From contig NZ_JAGGOS010000060.1 in NCBI RefSeq assembly GCF_018614205.1, positions 1 through 64,000 of the forward strand: a stretch of 64,000 nt of DNA. The letters are read 5' to 3'. The translations under genes were made by a program, and so were the position numbers. The notes beneath the pieces were generated by a model. The model saw nothing but the letters and a program-made list of their open reading frames with translations. It was not told the DNA's origin and did not search any database. The stretch comes from Streptomyces sp. ISL-36 (GTDB lineage Bacteria > Actinomycetota > Actinomycetes > Streptomycetales > Streptomycetaceae). Positions within the stretch are counted from its first letter, which is position 1, and each line of letters begins with the position of its first letter. Below, piece after piece: positions 51,534 to 59,608 of this stretch.

Positions 51534-53726
51534 TCAGACTCCGTTCTCCGCGCCAGGCGGCAGCGAGAGCTCCCGCCAGGCGCGGATGTCCCTCGGCCAG
51601 TGGGTGGCCGCGTCCCACAGCTGACTGTTGCCCGTCAGATGACGGCCGGAGAGGTGGCGCAGCTCGTGCGTCAGTCTCTCGATCACGTCGCCGTCGGGCA
51701 GGGCGAGCGGATCGGTCAGCAGCCATATGGCGTGCAGCAACCGTCGTACGCACAGGCGCAGTTCGGCGGTGTCCGCGGTGTCCGCGGTGTCCGCGGAGTC
51801 GGCCCGCCCGGCGGACCCGGTGGAGCCGGTCGGCCCGGTCGGTCCGGTGGAGCCGGCGGACCTGGTGGACCCGGTCGGCCCGGCGGACCCGGTCGGCCCG
51901 GCGTCGAGGCCGGCCGGCAGCCCGGGGACCGGTCCCTGGCCGAGCGCGATCGCCCGGCGCGGGTCGGGCCCGCTCCGGTGCTGCTCCCGCGGGTAGGGCG
52001 CCGAGGCGATGAACCGCAGCCGCCCCAGCCAGCCCAGGATGTCCTCCTCGGGGAAGGTGAGCCGCAGATGGGTCACGGCCTCCTCGGTGCGGCCGAGCGC
52101 CAGTTCCTGGTGCAGCCGGTACGGGCCCGGTTCGGGTCCGTAGTGGCGGTGCAGGGTCTCGTGGACCGCCCGCCACGCCGCGTACGCGGGGTGGTCGGCG
52201 TCGTGGAAACGCAGCCGGTGCAGGAGCAGGGCCCGCAGCAGGGGGTCGGCGACGAAGTGCTCGGGGCCCTCGGGCCAGTCCTCTGCGCGCAGCACGTCCC
52301 GTACGCGCAGGGCGGTGTCCCCTTCCGGGTACTCGCCGCGCAGCCGGGTCCTGGCGAGCAGCCGGGCCGACTCCTCGTCGTGGGCGGCGGCGAGCACGGC
52401 GAACGGGCCGGGGCTCGGCACCGGCAGCAGCTCGCCCAGGAGGGTGGCGGCGACCGGCGCCGGCGGGGAGTCCTCGCGCAGCTCCACGGTGAGGTCGAGG
52501 AGCGCGCCCGGGGTGAGCGAGGCCTTCAGGCGCGCGGGCGCCTCTCCCGCCGCCCGGCCGAGCAGCATCACGCCGAGCGGCCGTCCGCCGGTCAGCCGGT
52601 GGACCGCGCGGGCCAGTTCGGCGGGGGTCCGGCCGGCCGGGTCGAAGCGGTCGAAGGCGGTCTGGGTCTGGGTGGGGGAGAGCGGGGTCAGTTCGACGGC
52701 GAGGATGCCGGAGGTGATGTCCGTGCCCCGGATGCAGGGGGCACGGTGGGCGGTCTCGGGCAGCCGGAGGCGGGTGGCGCGCCGCAGGCCCTCGTGGTCG
52801 GCGACCCGGGAGGTGGCGAGGACCACGACAAGGTCGCGACGGCCGTCGGCGCGGGCCCGCAGGATCGGTTCGACCAGGCGGCGGCCGAGCGGCTCGTGGG
52901 CGTTGTCGAGAAGCAGCACGGGCCGGCCGCGGCGGGTGCCGATCCGGGTCAGGCCGGTGTAGGCGCGGCCCAGGTCCTCGATGAGCGCGCCGACGAGGAA
53001 GTCCTCGGCCTCGCGCCGGCGCCGGCCCTCCTGCTCGAAGTCGATCGCGAGCTGCTGCAGACCGGCCTTGCCGCGTCCGCCCGCGTTGCGGTAACTCCCG
53101 TACCAGTTCTCGGCCTTCTGCCGGAAGCGGCCGAAGACCTCCTCCAGGACCGTCTCGACGGTCGCCTCCGCGAGGAGCCCGGCCATCGGGGCGGTGGCCT
53201 CGGCGAAGTTCGCGGCGAGCTTGGTGAGCACCTTGGTCACCCAGGTGGTGGCGGCGCCCTTGGCGGCGTCGACGGTGGCGAGGACCGGTCCGAGCCGCTG
53301 GAGATCGTGCCGGGCCCGCTCGTCGTCCTCCTGGGACCAGCCGATGGACGCGACCGCGACCAGGCCGAGGGCGAGCCGAGGGAACTGCACCGGCCTGGCC
53401 GCGTGGACCTTCGGCGCCAGCTGTACGGCGAGCTCGGCGAGCGCCCCCGTGAGGTCGTTCCAGCCGGGGCCGTGATCGGCGGGGCGCTCGATGTGCGCGC
53501 AGTCGAGCAGGGCGAGCGGGGTGGTCCCCTTGTAGGTGTCGCGGACCTTCTTGAGCAGGGCGGTCTTGCCCATGCCCCGGCCGCCGGTGAAGACGGTGAT
53601 GGGCGGGTCGTCCCCGTGCTCGTACGCGACGCGCTCGAAGGTGACCGGTTTCAGGCCGGTCAGCCGGGCGGCGAGCCCGGTGTCGTGGAGGACCGCCTCC
53701 CGGCCGTACAGGTCTCTGTCCACCAC
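51534..53726 (-). CDS. STAND-like P-loop ATPase
   Basis: 730 residues, cytoplasmic. P-loop GGRGMGKT at about 48-55 and a Walker B-like strand LLLDNAH at about 271-276; LVVVLATSR fits a sensor motif and LTGGRPLGVMLLG the winged-helix region of STAND NTPases (the AfsR/MalT relatives). The N-terminal VDRDLYGREAVL is a typical lead-in. No DNA-binding HTH or TPR run is apparent. Residues about 597-642 are a Gly-X-Y collagen-like and ADT-rich tract; a helical block follows (LCVRRLLHAIWLLTD). Function unknown; paired with the anchored binding protein downstream. Confidence 0.75.
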   Translation of the reverse strand: MVDRDLYGREAVLHDTGLAARLTGLKPVTFERVAYEHGDDPPITVFTGGRGMGKTALLKKVRDTYKGTTPLALLDCAHIERPADHGPGWNDLTGALAELAVQLAPKVHAARPVQFPRLALGLVAVASIGWSQEDDERARHDLQRLGPVLATVDAAKGAATTWVTKVLTKLAANFAEATAPMAGLLAEATVETVLEEVFGRFRQKAENWYGSYRNAGGRGKAGLQQLAIDFEQEGRRRREAEDFLVGALIEDLGRAYTGLTRIGTRRGRPVLLLDNAHEPLGRRLVEPILRARADGRRDLVVVLATSRVADHEGLRRATRLRLPETAHRAPCIRGTDITSGILAVELTPLSPTQTQTAFDRFDPAGRTPAELARAVHRLTGGRPLGVMLLGRAAGEAPARLKASLTPGALLDLTVELREDSPPAPVAATLLGELLPVPSPGPFAVLAAAHDEESARLLARTRLRGEYPEGDTALRVRDVLRAEDWPEGPEHFVADPLLRALLLHRLRFHDADHPAYAAWRAVHETLHRHYGPEPGPYRLHQELALGRTEEAVTHLRLTFPEEDILGWLGRLRFIASAPYPREQHRSGPDPRRAIALGQGPVPGLPAGLDAGPTGSAGPTGSTRSAGSTGPTGPTGSTGSAGRADSADTADTADTAELRLCVRRLLHAIWLLTDPLALPDGDVIERLTHELRHLSGRHLTGNSQLWDAATHWPRDIRAWRELSLPPGAENGV

Positions 53727-53831
53727 GTCCCCCGCATTCCCACCAGACGTGCCCCGTCACATCTCAAGTGCAGCTTATCGACAGGCTGTTGGGAAGGCGT
53801 GCGGCTTTTCGACACCGGTGTGCGGGTGTTG

Positions 53832-54791
53832 TCATTCCGTGGCGATGGCGTCGAGCTGCGCGCGCAGGTAGGCGTGGGATTCGATGCCGTGGATCGTGGT
53901 CCCGGGGTCGCACTCGTAGAAGTACACCAGCGAGATCAGCTCCTCCGTGGGGGCGTCGGCCGGCGGCGGCAGCACCCGGTGGCGGCCGGAACGCCAGCGT
54001 CCACCGGTCCAACCGGCCATCAGGTCACCGATGTTGATCGTGAACGCCTCGGGATCGTACGGCGCGTCCTGCCAGCCGGCGGCCTCGGTGTGGACCTGCA
54101 GCCCGCCCTTTCCGGCCTGCCGGTCCAGGACGGTGACCGTGCCGAAGTCGGTGTGGGGGCCGATCCGGAACTGTCCCGGCTCGGGCTCCCCCGTCCGCTC
54201 CCGCCCCGGATACCAGTTGATGTTGAAGCCGAAAGTGGGGTGGCCGGTGTGGCGGGTGAAGAAGTCGGGCTCCTCGCCGAGTGCCGGTCCGAGGAGGTCC
54301 AGGATGCGGTCCGACAGCGCCCGCATCTGGCGCAGATACGTCTCCACCAGCGGCTTCAGCTCCGGTACCTCGGCGGGCCAGGTGTTCGGCAGGAACCACT
54401 CGGCGTCCACGGCCGGGTCGCCGGTCGGCTCGTCCGCCGCGAAGGAGAGCGATTCCTTCAGGTCCGGCGGGGTCGCCGTGCCCTCCGCGTACCCGTTGGC
54501 CTCCGCGCCGGGGCCGAGCCAGCCGCGTCCGCCGACCCTCACGGCGTACCGCTCCTTGACGGCGGCGGGGAGGTGGAAGAAGCGGCGGGCGGTCTCCCGG
54601 ATCTCCGCACGCAGGGCGGGGTCGACGCCATGCCCGGTGACCAGCAGGAAGCCGGCCTCGCGCAGAGCGCGGTCGATGGCGCCGGTGACGGCCTCGTTCC
54701 CCGTGACCGCCCCGGGCCCCGCCCCGTGCCCCGTGCCGGCGCCGGTGCTCGCGTCGGCGAGGTGGATGGTCGGAATGCGGATGTCAGTCAT
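53832..54791 (-). CDS. Isopenicillin-N-synthase-like 2-oxoglutarate/Fe(II) dioxygenase
   Basis: 319 residues. Double-stranded beta-helix dioxygenase with the iron-binding facial triad: HTD in GPHTDFGTVTVLD (about 200) and the distal His in SGRHRVLPP (about 265), with the Arg two residues later that binds 2-oxoglutarate. N-terminal DIOX_N block VTGAIDRALREAGFLLVTGHGVDP. Related to thymine-7-hydroxylase and flavonoid/IPNS-type enzymes; substrate unproved. Its start overlaps the end of the cytosine-deaminase-like gene by 8 nt. Confidence 0.85.
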   Translation of the reverse strand: MTDIRIPTIHLADASTGAGTGHGAGPGAVTGNEAVTGAIDRALREAGFLLVTGHGVDPALRAEIRETARRFFHLPAAVKERYAVRVGGRGWLGPGAEANGYAEGTATPPDLKESLSFAADEPTGDPAVDAEWFLPNTWPAEVPELKPLVETYLRQMRALSDRILDLLGPALGEEPDFFTRHTGHPTFGFNINWYPGRERTGEPEPGQFRIGPHTDFGTVTVLDRQAGKGGLQVHTEAAGWQDAPYDPEAFTINIGDLMAGWTGGRWRSGRHRVLPPPADAPTEELISLVYFYECDPGTTIHGIESHAYLRAQLDAIATE

Positions 54792-55236
54792 CGCCGATGT
54801 CCTCGTTCCAGAGCGCCGGATGCCGGTCGATGAATCCCCGCATGAGTGCGACGCACGCCGGATCGTCCAGCACCAGGACCTCGACCCCGTGCTCCGCCAG
54901 CCAGTCGTGCCCGCCGTGGAAGGTCTCCGCCTCCCCGACGACCACCCGCGAGATCCCGAACTGCCGCACGAGCCCGGAGCAGTACCAGCAGGGCGAGAGC
55001 GTCGTCACCATCGTCGTCCCCCGGTACGAGCGCTGCCGGCCCGCCGCCCGGAAGGCGTCCGTCTCCGCGTGCGCCGAGGGGTCCCCGTCCTGCACCCGCC
55101 GGTTGTGCCCGCGCCCGAGGAGCGTGCCGTCGGCCCCGTACAGCGCGGCCCCGATCGGAATCCCACCTTCGTCGAGCCCCGCCCGGGCCTCGACGAGTGC
55201 GGTCGCGAGCCACTGCCGCGCCAGTTCCTGGTCCAT
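54784..55236 (-). CDS. Nucleoside/cytosine deaminase (FCY1-like CDA fold)
   Basis: 150 residues. Zinc hydrolase of the cytidine-deaminase fold: HAE motif in PSAHAETDAFRAAG and the second zinc motif PCWYCSGLVRQF. The closing part (FHGGHDWLAEHGVEVLVLDDPACVALM and RHPALWNEDIGDD) matches the short cytosine-deaminase type rather than guanine or tRNA-adenosine deaminases. Probably converts cytosine, or an analogue, to the keto form. Overlaps the dioxygenase gene by 8 nt, so the two are translationally coupled. Confidence 0.87.
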   Translation of the reverse strand: MDQELARQWLATALVEARAGLDEGGIPIGAALYGADGTLLGRGHNRRVQDGDPSAHAETDAFRAAGRQRSYRGTTMVTTLSPCWYCSGLVRQFGISRVVVGEAETFHGGHDWLAEHGVEVLVLDDPACVALMRGFIDRHPALWNEDIGDD

Positions 55237-55368
55237 GCCGGGATGCTTCCCCGGTGGACCCGGACCGTCACACCCGCTCGCTCCTTCACCGCGATCAGAC
55301 TCGAGCGCAACTGGGGGAGACGCGCGCAGCAGCCTCTTCCTGCCGCTGGACGCTCGTGCGTGCCGCGG

Positions 55369-55641
55369 TCAACTCTCGTCCGTCGGCAGTGGATCGGCGA
55401 CGAATGTCCCCTTGCCGTGAACAGTCAGGATCAGGCCTCGTTCGCGCAGGACTCGGGCTGCACGACGGACGGTCAGGTAGGCGACCCCGTACTCCTCGGC
55501 GAGGTCGCGCTCGGCGGGCAGGCGGGCGCCCGGGGCCAGCTCTCCGGCTGCGATGCGGGCGCCGATGTGGTCGGCCACCGCGACGTAGACCAGCTGGGGG
55601 CCCTGCGGGTCGAACTCGGGGATCTGGCTGCGGTCGGTCAC
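55369..55641 (-). CDS. Minimal GntR-type winged HTH regulator
   Basis: 90 residues, only the DNA-binding domain: LVYVAVADHIGARIAAGELAPGARLPAERDLAEEYGVAYLTVRRAARVLRERGLILTVHGKGTFVAD. No effector-binding domain follows, so ligand response, if any, would come through another protein. Such minimal GntR proteins are frequent in streptomycetes. Divergent from two overlapping small genes across a 149-bp gap containing AGCTAT direct repeats. Confidence 0.88.
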   Translation of the reverse strand: MTDRSQIPEFDPQGPQLVYVAVADHIGARIAAGELAPGARLPAERDLAEEYGVAYLTVRRAARVLRERGLILTVHGKGTFVADPLPTDES

Positions 55642-55683
55642 CCAACCAACGTAAGCACCGAATACCTGTACGGACCATTAGTA

Positions 55684-55702
55684 AGCTATGCAGAGCTATA
55701 CA
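55684..55702 (+). promoter_or_regulatory. Candidate operator/promoter between gntR and small genes
   Basis: AGCTAT occurs at 55684-55689 and 55694-55699, exactly one helical turn apart, and TATACA (55697-55702) is a good -10 box for the rightward genes. Binding by the adjacent GntR protein is inferred. Confidence 0.4.
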
Positions 55703-55713
55703 TGCCTCGTAAG

Positions 55714-55771
55714 GTTGGTAGCGCGAAAACCCCGGCGAGGTGGCAAGACCTCCCGGGGCATGGCCACCAAC
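55714..55771 (+). promoter_or_regulatory. Structured mRNA leader before the small-gene pair
   Basis: An 11-bp stem with one bulged C (CCCCGG-C-GAGGT 55730-55741 pairs with ACCTC-CCGGGG 55748-55758) is enclosed by an outer TTGGT/ACCAA pair near 55715 and 55767. It lies between the putative -10 and the AAGGAG ribosome site of the 115-residue gene. Could be an attenuator or regulatory hairpin. Confidence 0.4.
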
Positions 55772-55790
55772 TACTCAAGGAGTTGATGAC

Positions 55791-56138
55791 GTGCAGAACC
55801 CTATCGCGCGTGCACCCGGCCGGGCCCTGATCCTCGTCCTTCTCTGGCTGCTCATGCTGACCCTGCCGCCCACCGGCAGGCACCGGCCGCACCCGGTCAC
55901 CCACCGCCGCTCGGCATCCCAGCCCTCCGTGTCACGCCACCGCACCCCGACCCGCCGGTCCCCGTACGCCCGGGAGCAGGCGACGCTCCTCGACGGCGCC
56001 CGATCGCCTCTGGAACGCCCCTACCTGGCGGCGACCCCGTCGCGGGCAGTGCAGCGCAGCCGTCGGCGGACGCTGTGGCCGACGACGCTCGGGGTGGACG
56101 TCGACCACCGGAACATCCACGCTTGGGGTGCCCGATGA
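55791..56138 (+). CDS. Small basic protein with N-terminal hydrophobic segment
   Basis: 115 residues, no known function. Begins with a hydrophobic signal or anchor (RALILVLLWLLMLTLPP, about 9-25), then an Arg/Pro/His-rich region and a conserved-looking part with SPYAREQATLLDGARSPLERPYLA, ending in a basic helix and LGVDVDHRNIHAWGAR. Streptomycetes carry comparable small proteins beside GntR genes. GTG at 55791 with AAGGAG 9 nt upstream is chosen over a start at 55740 that lies in the hairpin. Stop overlaps the next start (ATGA). Confidence 0.65.
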   Translation: MQNPIARAPGRALILVLLWLLMLTLPPTGRHRPHPVTHRRSASQPSVSRHRTPTRRSPYAREQATLLDGARSPLERPYLAATPSRAVQRSRRRTLWPTTLGVDVDHRNIHAWGAR

Positions 56139-56494
56139 GCCGGTGTGGGGCGCGGCGATCCGTGTTCGCGGTCCCGGAGGTGGTGCGGCCGGTGTGGGGC
56201 GGCTCGGTCTGCGTGCTCGCCGTGGGGCATGAGGGTCCGCACCGCGACCGTGAGGGTGACGCCTGGTGGGTGACGCCCGAGGTCGCCGACGCGGTGAGCG
56301 TGTCCCTGTTCACCCAAGCGCTGACGGCCTCGGCGCCCCAGCCGGAGTTCCGGTCGCCGCGCTGCGTCGTCGGCCGCCATGACCGCGGCCGGGACCACGT
56401 CCCTCGTGACAGCGGCGTACAAGGGGTCCGCCATCTCGTGTGCGGGTGCCTCTGTCATCCGGCGCCACCCACCCAGCCCGACGACCGCCCATGA
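56135..56494 (+). CDS. Small cysteine-containing hypothetical protein
   Basis: 119 residues. The N-terminal half is MSRCGARRSVFAVPEVVRPVWGGSVCVLAVGHEGPHRDREGDAWW, with a likely metal-binding or disulfide-prone Cys/His arrangement (Cys-4, Cys-26, His-32, His-36); the C-terminus has a CVVGRH and VCGCLCHPAPP run. Starts inside the stop of the preceding gene. No family recognised; the low-complexity tail past residue 75 may be poorly conserved. Confidence 0.5.
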   Translation: MSRCGARRSVFAVPEVVRPVWGGSVCVLAVGHEGPHRDREGDAWWVTPEVADAVSVSLFTQALTASAPQPEFRSPRCVVGRHDRGRDHVPRDSGVQGVRHLVCGCLCHPAPPTQPDDRP

Positions 56495-56626
56495 GAGGCC
56501 CGCCCGGCCGACGGCGGCAGCGGTGACGGCTGTCGCCGCGTGCCCGGAGCGCGGGCAGAAGCTCGGAGGGGGCTGCCCGCGCGATGGGGCCCAGGCGATG
56601 TCGTTCTCGGTCGAGAGCGGCATCTC

Positions 56627-57247
56627 TCACGCCGTGACGTCCGACCCCTCCTCATAGGGGAACCGGGCGAGCGGGGTCTCGCCCTGGAAGAAGGTCTTCG
56701 CGCGGATCAGCGCCTGCTCGTCGGCGCGGACACGGCCGGCCCGGGAGCCGGTTCCCGTAAGCACCCCGCCGAACCGCATCCGCATGTACGCCGCCGAGAG
56801 GTGCAGGTTGGTCACCAGACCGTTCGCGACGACGGGGTCGCTGTCCGCCATGACCGTCACACCCCACAGCGTCCGGCCCGCCATCCGCTGCTTGAAGTCC
56901 GAGCCGGGCACGTTCAGCCAGCCCGACCAGTAGTCGAGGTAACGCTTGGTCTGCGCGGAGAGGCTGTACCAGTAGAGGGGCGAGGCTATGACGATGTCGG
57001 TGGCCTCCAGCGTGGCCTGCCGCAACAGCTCCTCGTTCTCCCCGGGCTGCCGGCCCGCGGCCTCGTGCCGCCCGTCCTGGAAGTCGGGCAGGGGCAGCCG
57101 GTTCAGGTCCACCCACCGCTGCGGGACATCGGCCGGCAACTGTTCCGCGGCGGCTCGCGTCAGGATCTCGGTGTTGCCGTCGGAGCGTGAGCTGCCGAGG
57201 ACGAAGAGGAACGAGCGGTCCGAGCCCTGCGCGGCGTCGAGAGTCAT
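56627..57247 (-). CDS. NAD(P)H-dependent FMN oxidoreductase (flavodoxin fold)
   Basis: 206 residues. Flavodoxin-like FMN reductase: phosphate loop VLGSSRSDGNTEILTRAA, ASPLYWYSLSAQTKRYLDYW (flavin and dimer loop) and a third loop GVTVMADSDPVVANGLV. Related to NADPH-dependent quinone or azo reductases. ATG at 57247. Divergent from the DMT transporter gene across 148 bp. Confidence 0.87.
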   Translation of the reverse strand: MTLDAAQGSDRSFLFVLGSSRSDGNTEILTRAAAEQLPADVPQRWVDLNRLPLPDFQDGRHEAAGRQPGENEELLRQATLEATDIVIASPLYWYSLSAQTKRYLDYWSGWLNVPGSDFKQRMAGRTLWGVTVMADSDPVVANGLVTNLHLSAAYMRMRFGGVLTGTGSRAGRVRADEQALIRAKTFFQGETPLARFPYEEGSDVTA

Positions 57248-57395
57248 GTCTGCTCCGGTCTCGTGGGTGTCACGTTGCCAACTTCGGCGCCCGCGGGAGT
57301 ATTCCGGCCGCCCATCGGCGCGGCCGATGGGCCCATCGGCAGGACGCCCCACTGGCTCGTGGACCGGCCCGGGACCCGTCCGTAGCGTCATGGTC

Positions 57396-58352
57396 ATGAG
57401 AAACGAGACGAGCGGTACGCAGACCAGGGGAATCGTCGAACTGACCCTCGCCATGGTGCTCTCCGGCACCCTCGGCATCTTCGTCGTCGAGTCCGGGGCC
57501 TCGCCCTTCAACGTCGTGTTCTTCCGGTGCCTCTTCGGGGCCGCCGCCCTCGGCGCGTACAGCCTCGCCCGCGGCTACTTCACCGGGCACGGCCTCACGC
57601 TCAAGAAGCTCGGACTCGCCGCCCTCGGCGGGGTGTTCATCGTCTTCAACTGGGTCTTCCTCTTCGAGGCGTACGAGGCCACCTCGATCTCCTTCGCCAC
57701 CGTCGTCTACCACACCCAGCCGTTCTTCCTCGTGGTGTTCGGCGCGGTGCTCTTCCGGGAGCGGATCACCGCCGCCAAGTTCGGCTGGCTCGCCGTCGCC
57801 TTCGTGGGGCTCGTCCTCGTCTCCGGGATACGGCCCGGTGACACCGCCTCCCTCAAGGGCCTCGGGCTCGCGCTGGCCGCCGCCGTGCTCTACGCGCTGT
57901 CGACGATCGTCACCAAGCGGATCACGGGCGTTCGGCCGCACCTGATCGCCCTCGTCCAGGTCCTGGTCGGCCTCCCGCTGCTGCTGCCCTTCGCCGACTT
58001 CGGCGCGGCCTCCCGGCTCGGCGCCGGCTGGGGCTGGCTCGCCGGCCTCGGGCTCATCCACACCGGGCTGATGTACGTGCTGATGTACGCGGCCTACCAG
58101 AAGCTCCCCACGGCCAAGATCGCGGTGCTCGCCTTCACCTACCCGGCGGTCGCGATGTTCGCCGACTGGGCGGTGTACGGGCACCACATCGGCCTCGTCC
58201 AGGCGCTCGGCGTCCCGCTGATCGTCCTCGCCAGCCTGAAGGTCACCCTCGCGACGGCGCGGACTCCTCGCGTACGAGCCGCCGGGCCTGCTCCACGAAC
58301 AGCCGCACATGCGCCGGAAGCCGCTTCCCCCGCCGCCACGCGATCTGTGTGA
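57396..58352 (+). CDS. DMT superfamily transporter (EamA family)
   Basis: 318 residues, ten hydrophobic helices in two EamA repeats (LAMVLSGTLGIFVVESG first, LKGLGLALAAAVLYALSTIV second). Likely exports an amino acid or metabolite. The protein proper ends at about residue 283 (VPLIVLASLKVTLATA); the last 35 residues are Ala/Pro/Arg-rich and lie antisense to the LysR gene, which suggests the original stop was lost. ATG at 57396; an in-frame ATG at 57390 is an alternative. Confidence 0.85.
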   Translation: MRNETSGTQTRGIVELTLAMVLSGTLGIFVVESGASPFNVVFFRCLFGAAALGAYSLARGYFTGHGLTLKKLGLAALGGVFIVFNWVFLFEAYEATSISFATVVYHTQPFFLVVFGAVLFRERITAAKFGWLAVAFVGLVLVSGIRPGDTASLKGLGLALAAAVLYALSTIVTKRITGVRPHLIALVQVLVGLPLLLPFADFGAASRLGAGWGWLAGLGLIHTGLMYVLMYAAYQKLPTAKIAVLAFTYPAVAMFADWAVYGHHIGLVQALGVPLIVLASLKVTLATARTPRVRAAGPAPRTAAHAPEAASPAATRSV

Positions 58353-59139
58353 CGAGGGTGAACGGAGGCTCCCAGTCCAGCTCCACCAGCGCCCCGGACG
58401 CCAGCTCCTCGGAGACGGTGACCCGGGGCAGCAGGGCGATCCCCAGCCCGCCGGCCAGACCCCGCTTGGTCGCCTCGATCGTGCCGAACTCCATGAACGG
58501 CGGGGCCCACTCCCGCAGTTCCTCCTCGAACAGATCGCGGTACGGACACCCCGGCTCCGTGCCCACCAGCCGCGCCGCCGCCAGGTCGGCGCCGGTCAGG
58601 CCGGTACGCCGGGCCAGCGGGTGGCCCGGCCCGGCCACCAGGACGAGCGGTTCGGGCGCGAGGACCTCCGTCTCCAGGCCCTCGTGCTCCGTCTCGCGCT
58701 CCATCAGGAAACCGACGTCGTACGTGCCCTGCCGCAGCGCCTGCCGGGTCTCGTCGCCGAGCGTGGGGCGCAGGGTCAACTGGACCTTCGGATAGCGGTG
58801 GTGGAAGAGCTCCAGGAGCGGCGGCAGCCGGTAGGAGGTGAGCGACTCCATCGTGCCGACGGCGATCGTCCCGGCCGGCTCCTCTGCCTCCACGACCGCG
58901 GCCCGGGCCTCTGCGGACAGCTCGATGATCCGGCGGGCGTACGGCAGGAGCCGCTCACCGGCCTCGGTGAGCCGGATGCGGCTGCCGAGCCGTTCGAAGA
59001 GCTCCACGCCGAGCGAGGACTCCAGGGAGCGGACCTGGCTGGTCACGCTGGACTGGGCGTACTTCAGCTCGGCGGCGGCCCGGGTGAAGGACAGGACGGT
59101 CGCGACCTTCTCGAAGGTGACCAGGAGCCTGAGCTCCAT
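58243..59139 (-). CDS. LysR family transcriptional regulator
   Basis: 298 residues. N-terminal HTH MELRLLVTFEKVATVLSFTRAAAELKYAQSSVTSQVRSLESSLGVELFERLGSRIRLTEAGERLL (about 1-65) and a periplasmic-binding-like co-inducer domain (GTIAVGTMESLTSYRLPPLLELFHHRYPKVQLTL, GLGIALLPRVTVSEEL). The ATG overlaps the stop of the PLDN gene (TGATG), so both are on one transcript. It converges on and overlaps the DMT transporter, a likely regulatory target or neighbour by gene pairing. Confidence 0.92.
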   Translation of the reverse strand: MELRLLVTFEKVATVLSFTRAAAELKYAQSSVTSQVRSLESSLGVELFERLGSRIRLTEAGERLLPYARRIIELSAEARAAVVEAEEPAGTIAVGTMESLTSYRLPPLLELFHHRYPKVQLTLRPTLGDETRQALRQGTYDVGFLMERETEHEGLETEVLAPEPLVLVAGPGHPLARRTGLTGADLAAARLVGTEPGCPYRDLFEEELREWAPPFMEFGTIEATKRGLAGGLGIALLPRVTVSEELASGALVELDWEPPFTLVTQIAWRRGKRLPAHVRLFVEQARRLVREESAPSRG

Positions 59140-59507
59140 CACTGGTCCTTGTCGCCGTCCTGCTCGCGCTTCTTCAGCTCCTCCTCGCGGCGGCGCAGGT
59201 CCGCCTCCCACTCCTTGAGGACGGCCTCGTCCCGCTCCTTCTCGTCCTTGAGGGACTTCAGGAAGTCGGGGTTGTCGTCCGGGGCGACCCAGCGGGCGGA
59301 GGTACCGCTGCCACCGCCGACGGAGGTGCGGCGCATCTTGCCCGCGGCGAACCAGACGATCGGCCCGACGATCCAGAAGAGCAGGATGATGATGACCCAC
59401 ACGACCTTGGGCAGGTGCTTGGCCTCGTCCTCGGGGGTGTTGAGGCAGTCGATGAAGGCGTAGATCGTCAGCGCCAGCGGCAGGATGTAGATCAGTGCCC
59501 TGAGCAT
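59139..59507 (-). CDS. PLDN (PLD nuclease N-terminal) membrane protein
   Basis: 122 residues. Two membrane segments (LIYILPLALTIYAFIDCL and VVWVIIILLFWIVGPIVWFAAG) form the PLDc_N domain found before phospholipase-D nucleases and alone in actinobacteria; the cytoplasmic tail is a charged coiled coil (DEKERDEAVLKEWEADLRRREEELKKRE). Function unknown. Precedes and overlaps the LysR gene by one base. Confidence 0.88.
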   Translation of the reverse strand: MLRALIYILPLALTIYAFIDCLNTPEDEAKHLPKVVWVIIILLFWIVGPIVWFAAGKMRRTSVGGGSGTSARWVAPDDNPDFLKSLKDEKERDEAVLKEWEADLRRREEELKKREQDGDKDQ

Positions 59508-59608
59508 GTGGGACAGCCCCCTGGAAGCGATGCCGAAAGCAGTGGCGGGGCTCGTTTCCGCGGCCCCGGTGACAGGTCAAGCCTAGCCCGTGGCGGATAC
59601 TGGCCCCT

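Noticed and set aside
49990..53760. A single 1256-codon frame joining the binding protein to sequence upstream
   Set aside because: Upstream of codon 51528 the frame is out of register with the real ATPase and has shadow composition; the ATPase and binding protein are two adjacent genes.
55369..56494. GntR and small genes as a remnant of an actinomycete integrative element (KorSA-like)
   Set aside because: Apart from the regulator type there is no integrase, excisionase, tRNA target or transfer gene, so transfer origin is unsupported.
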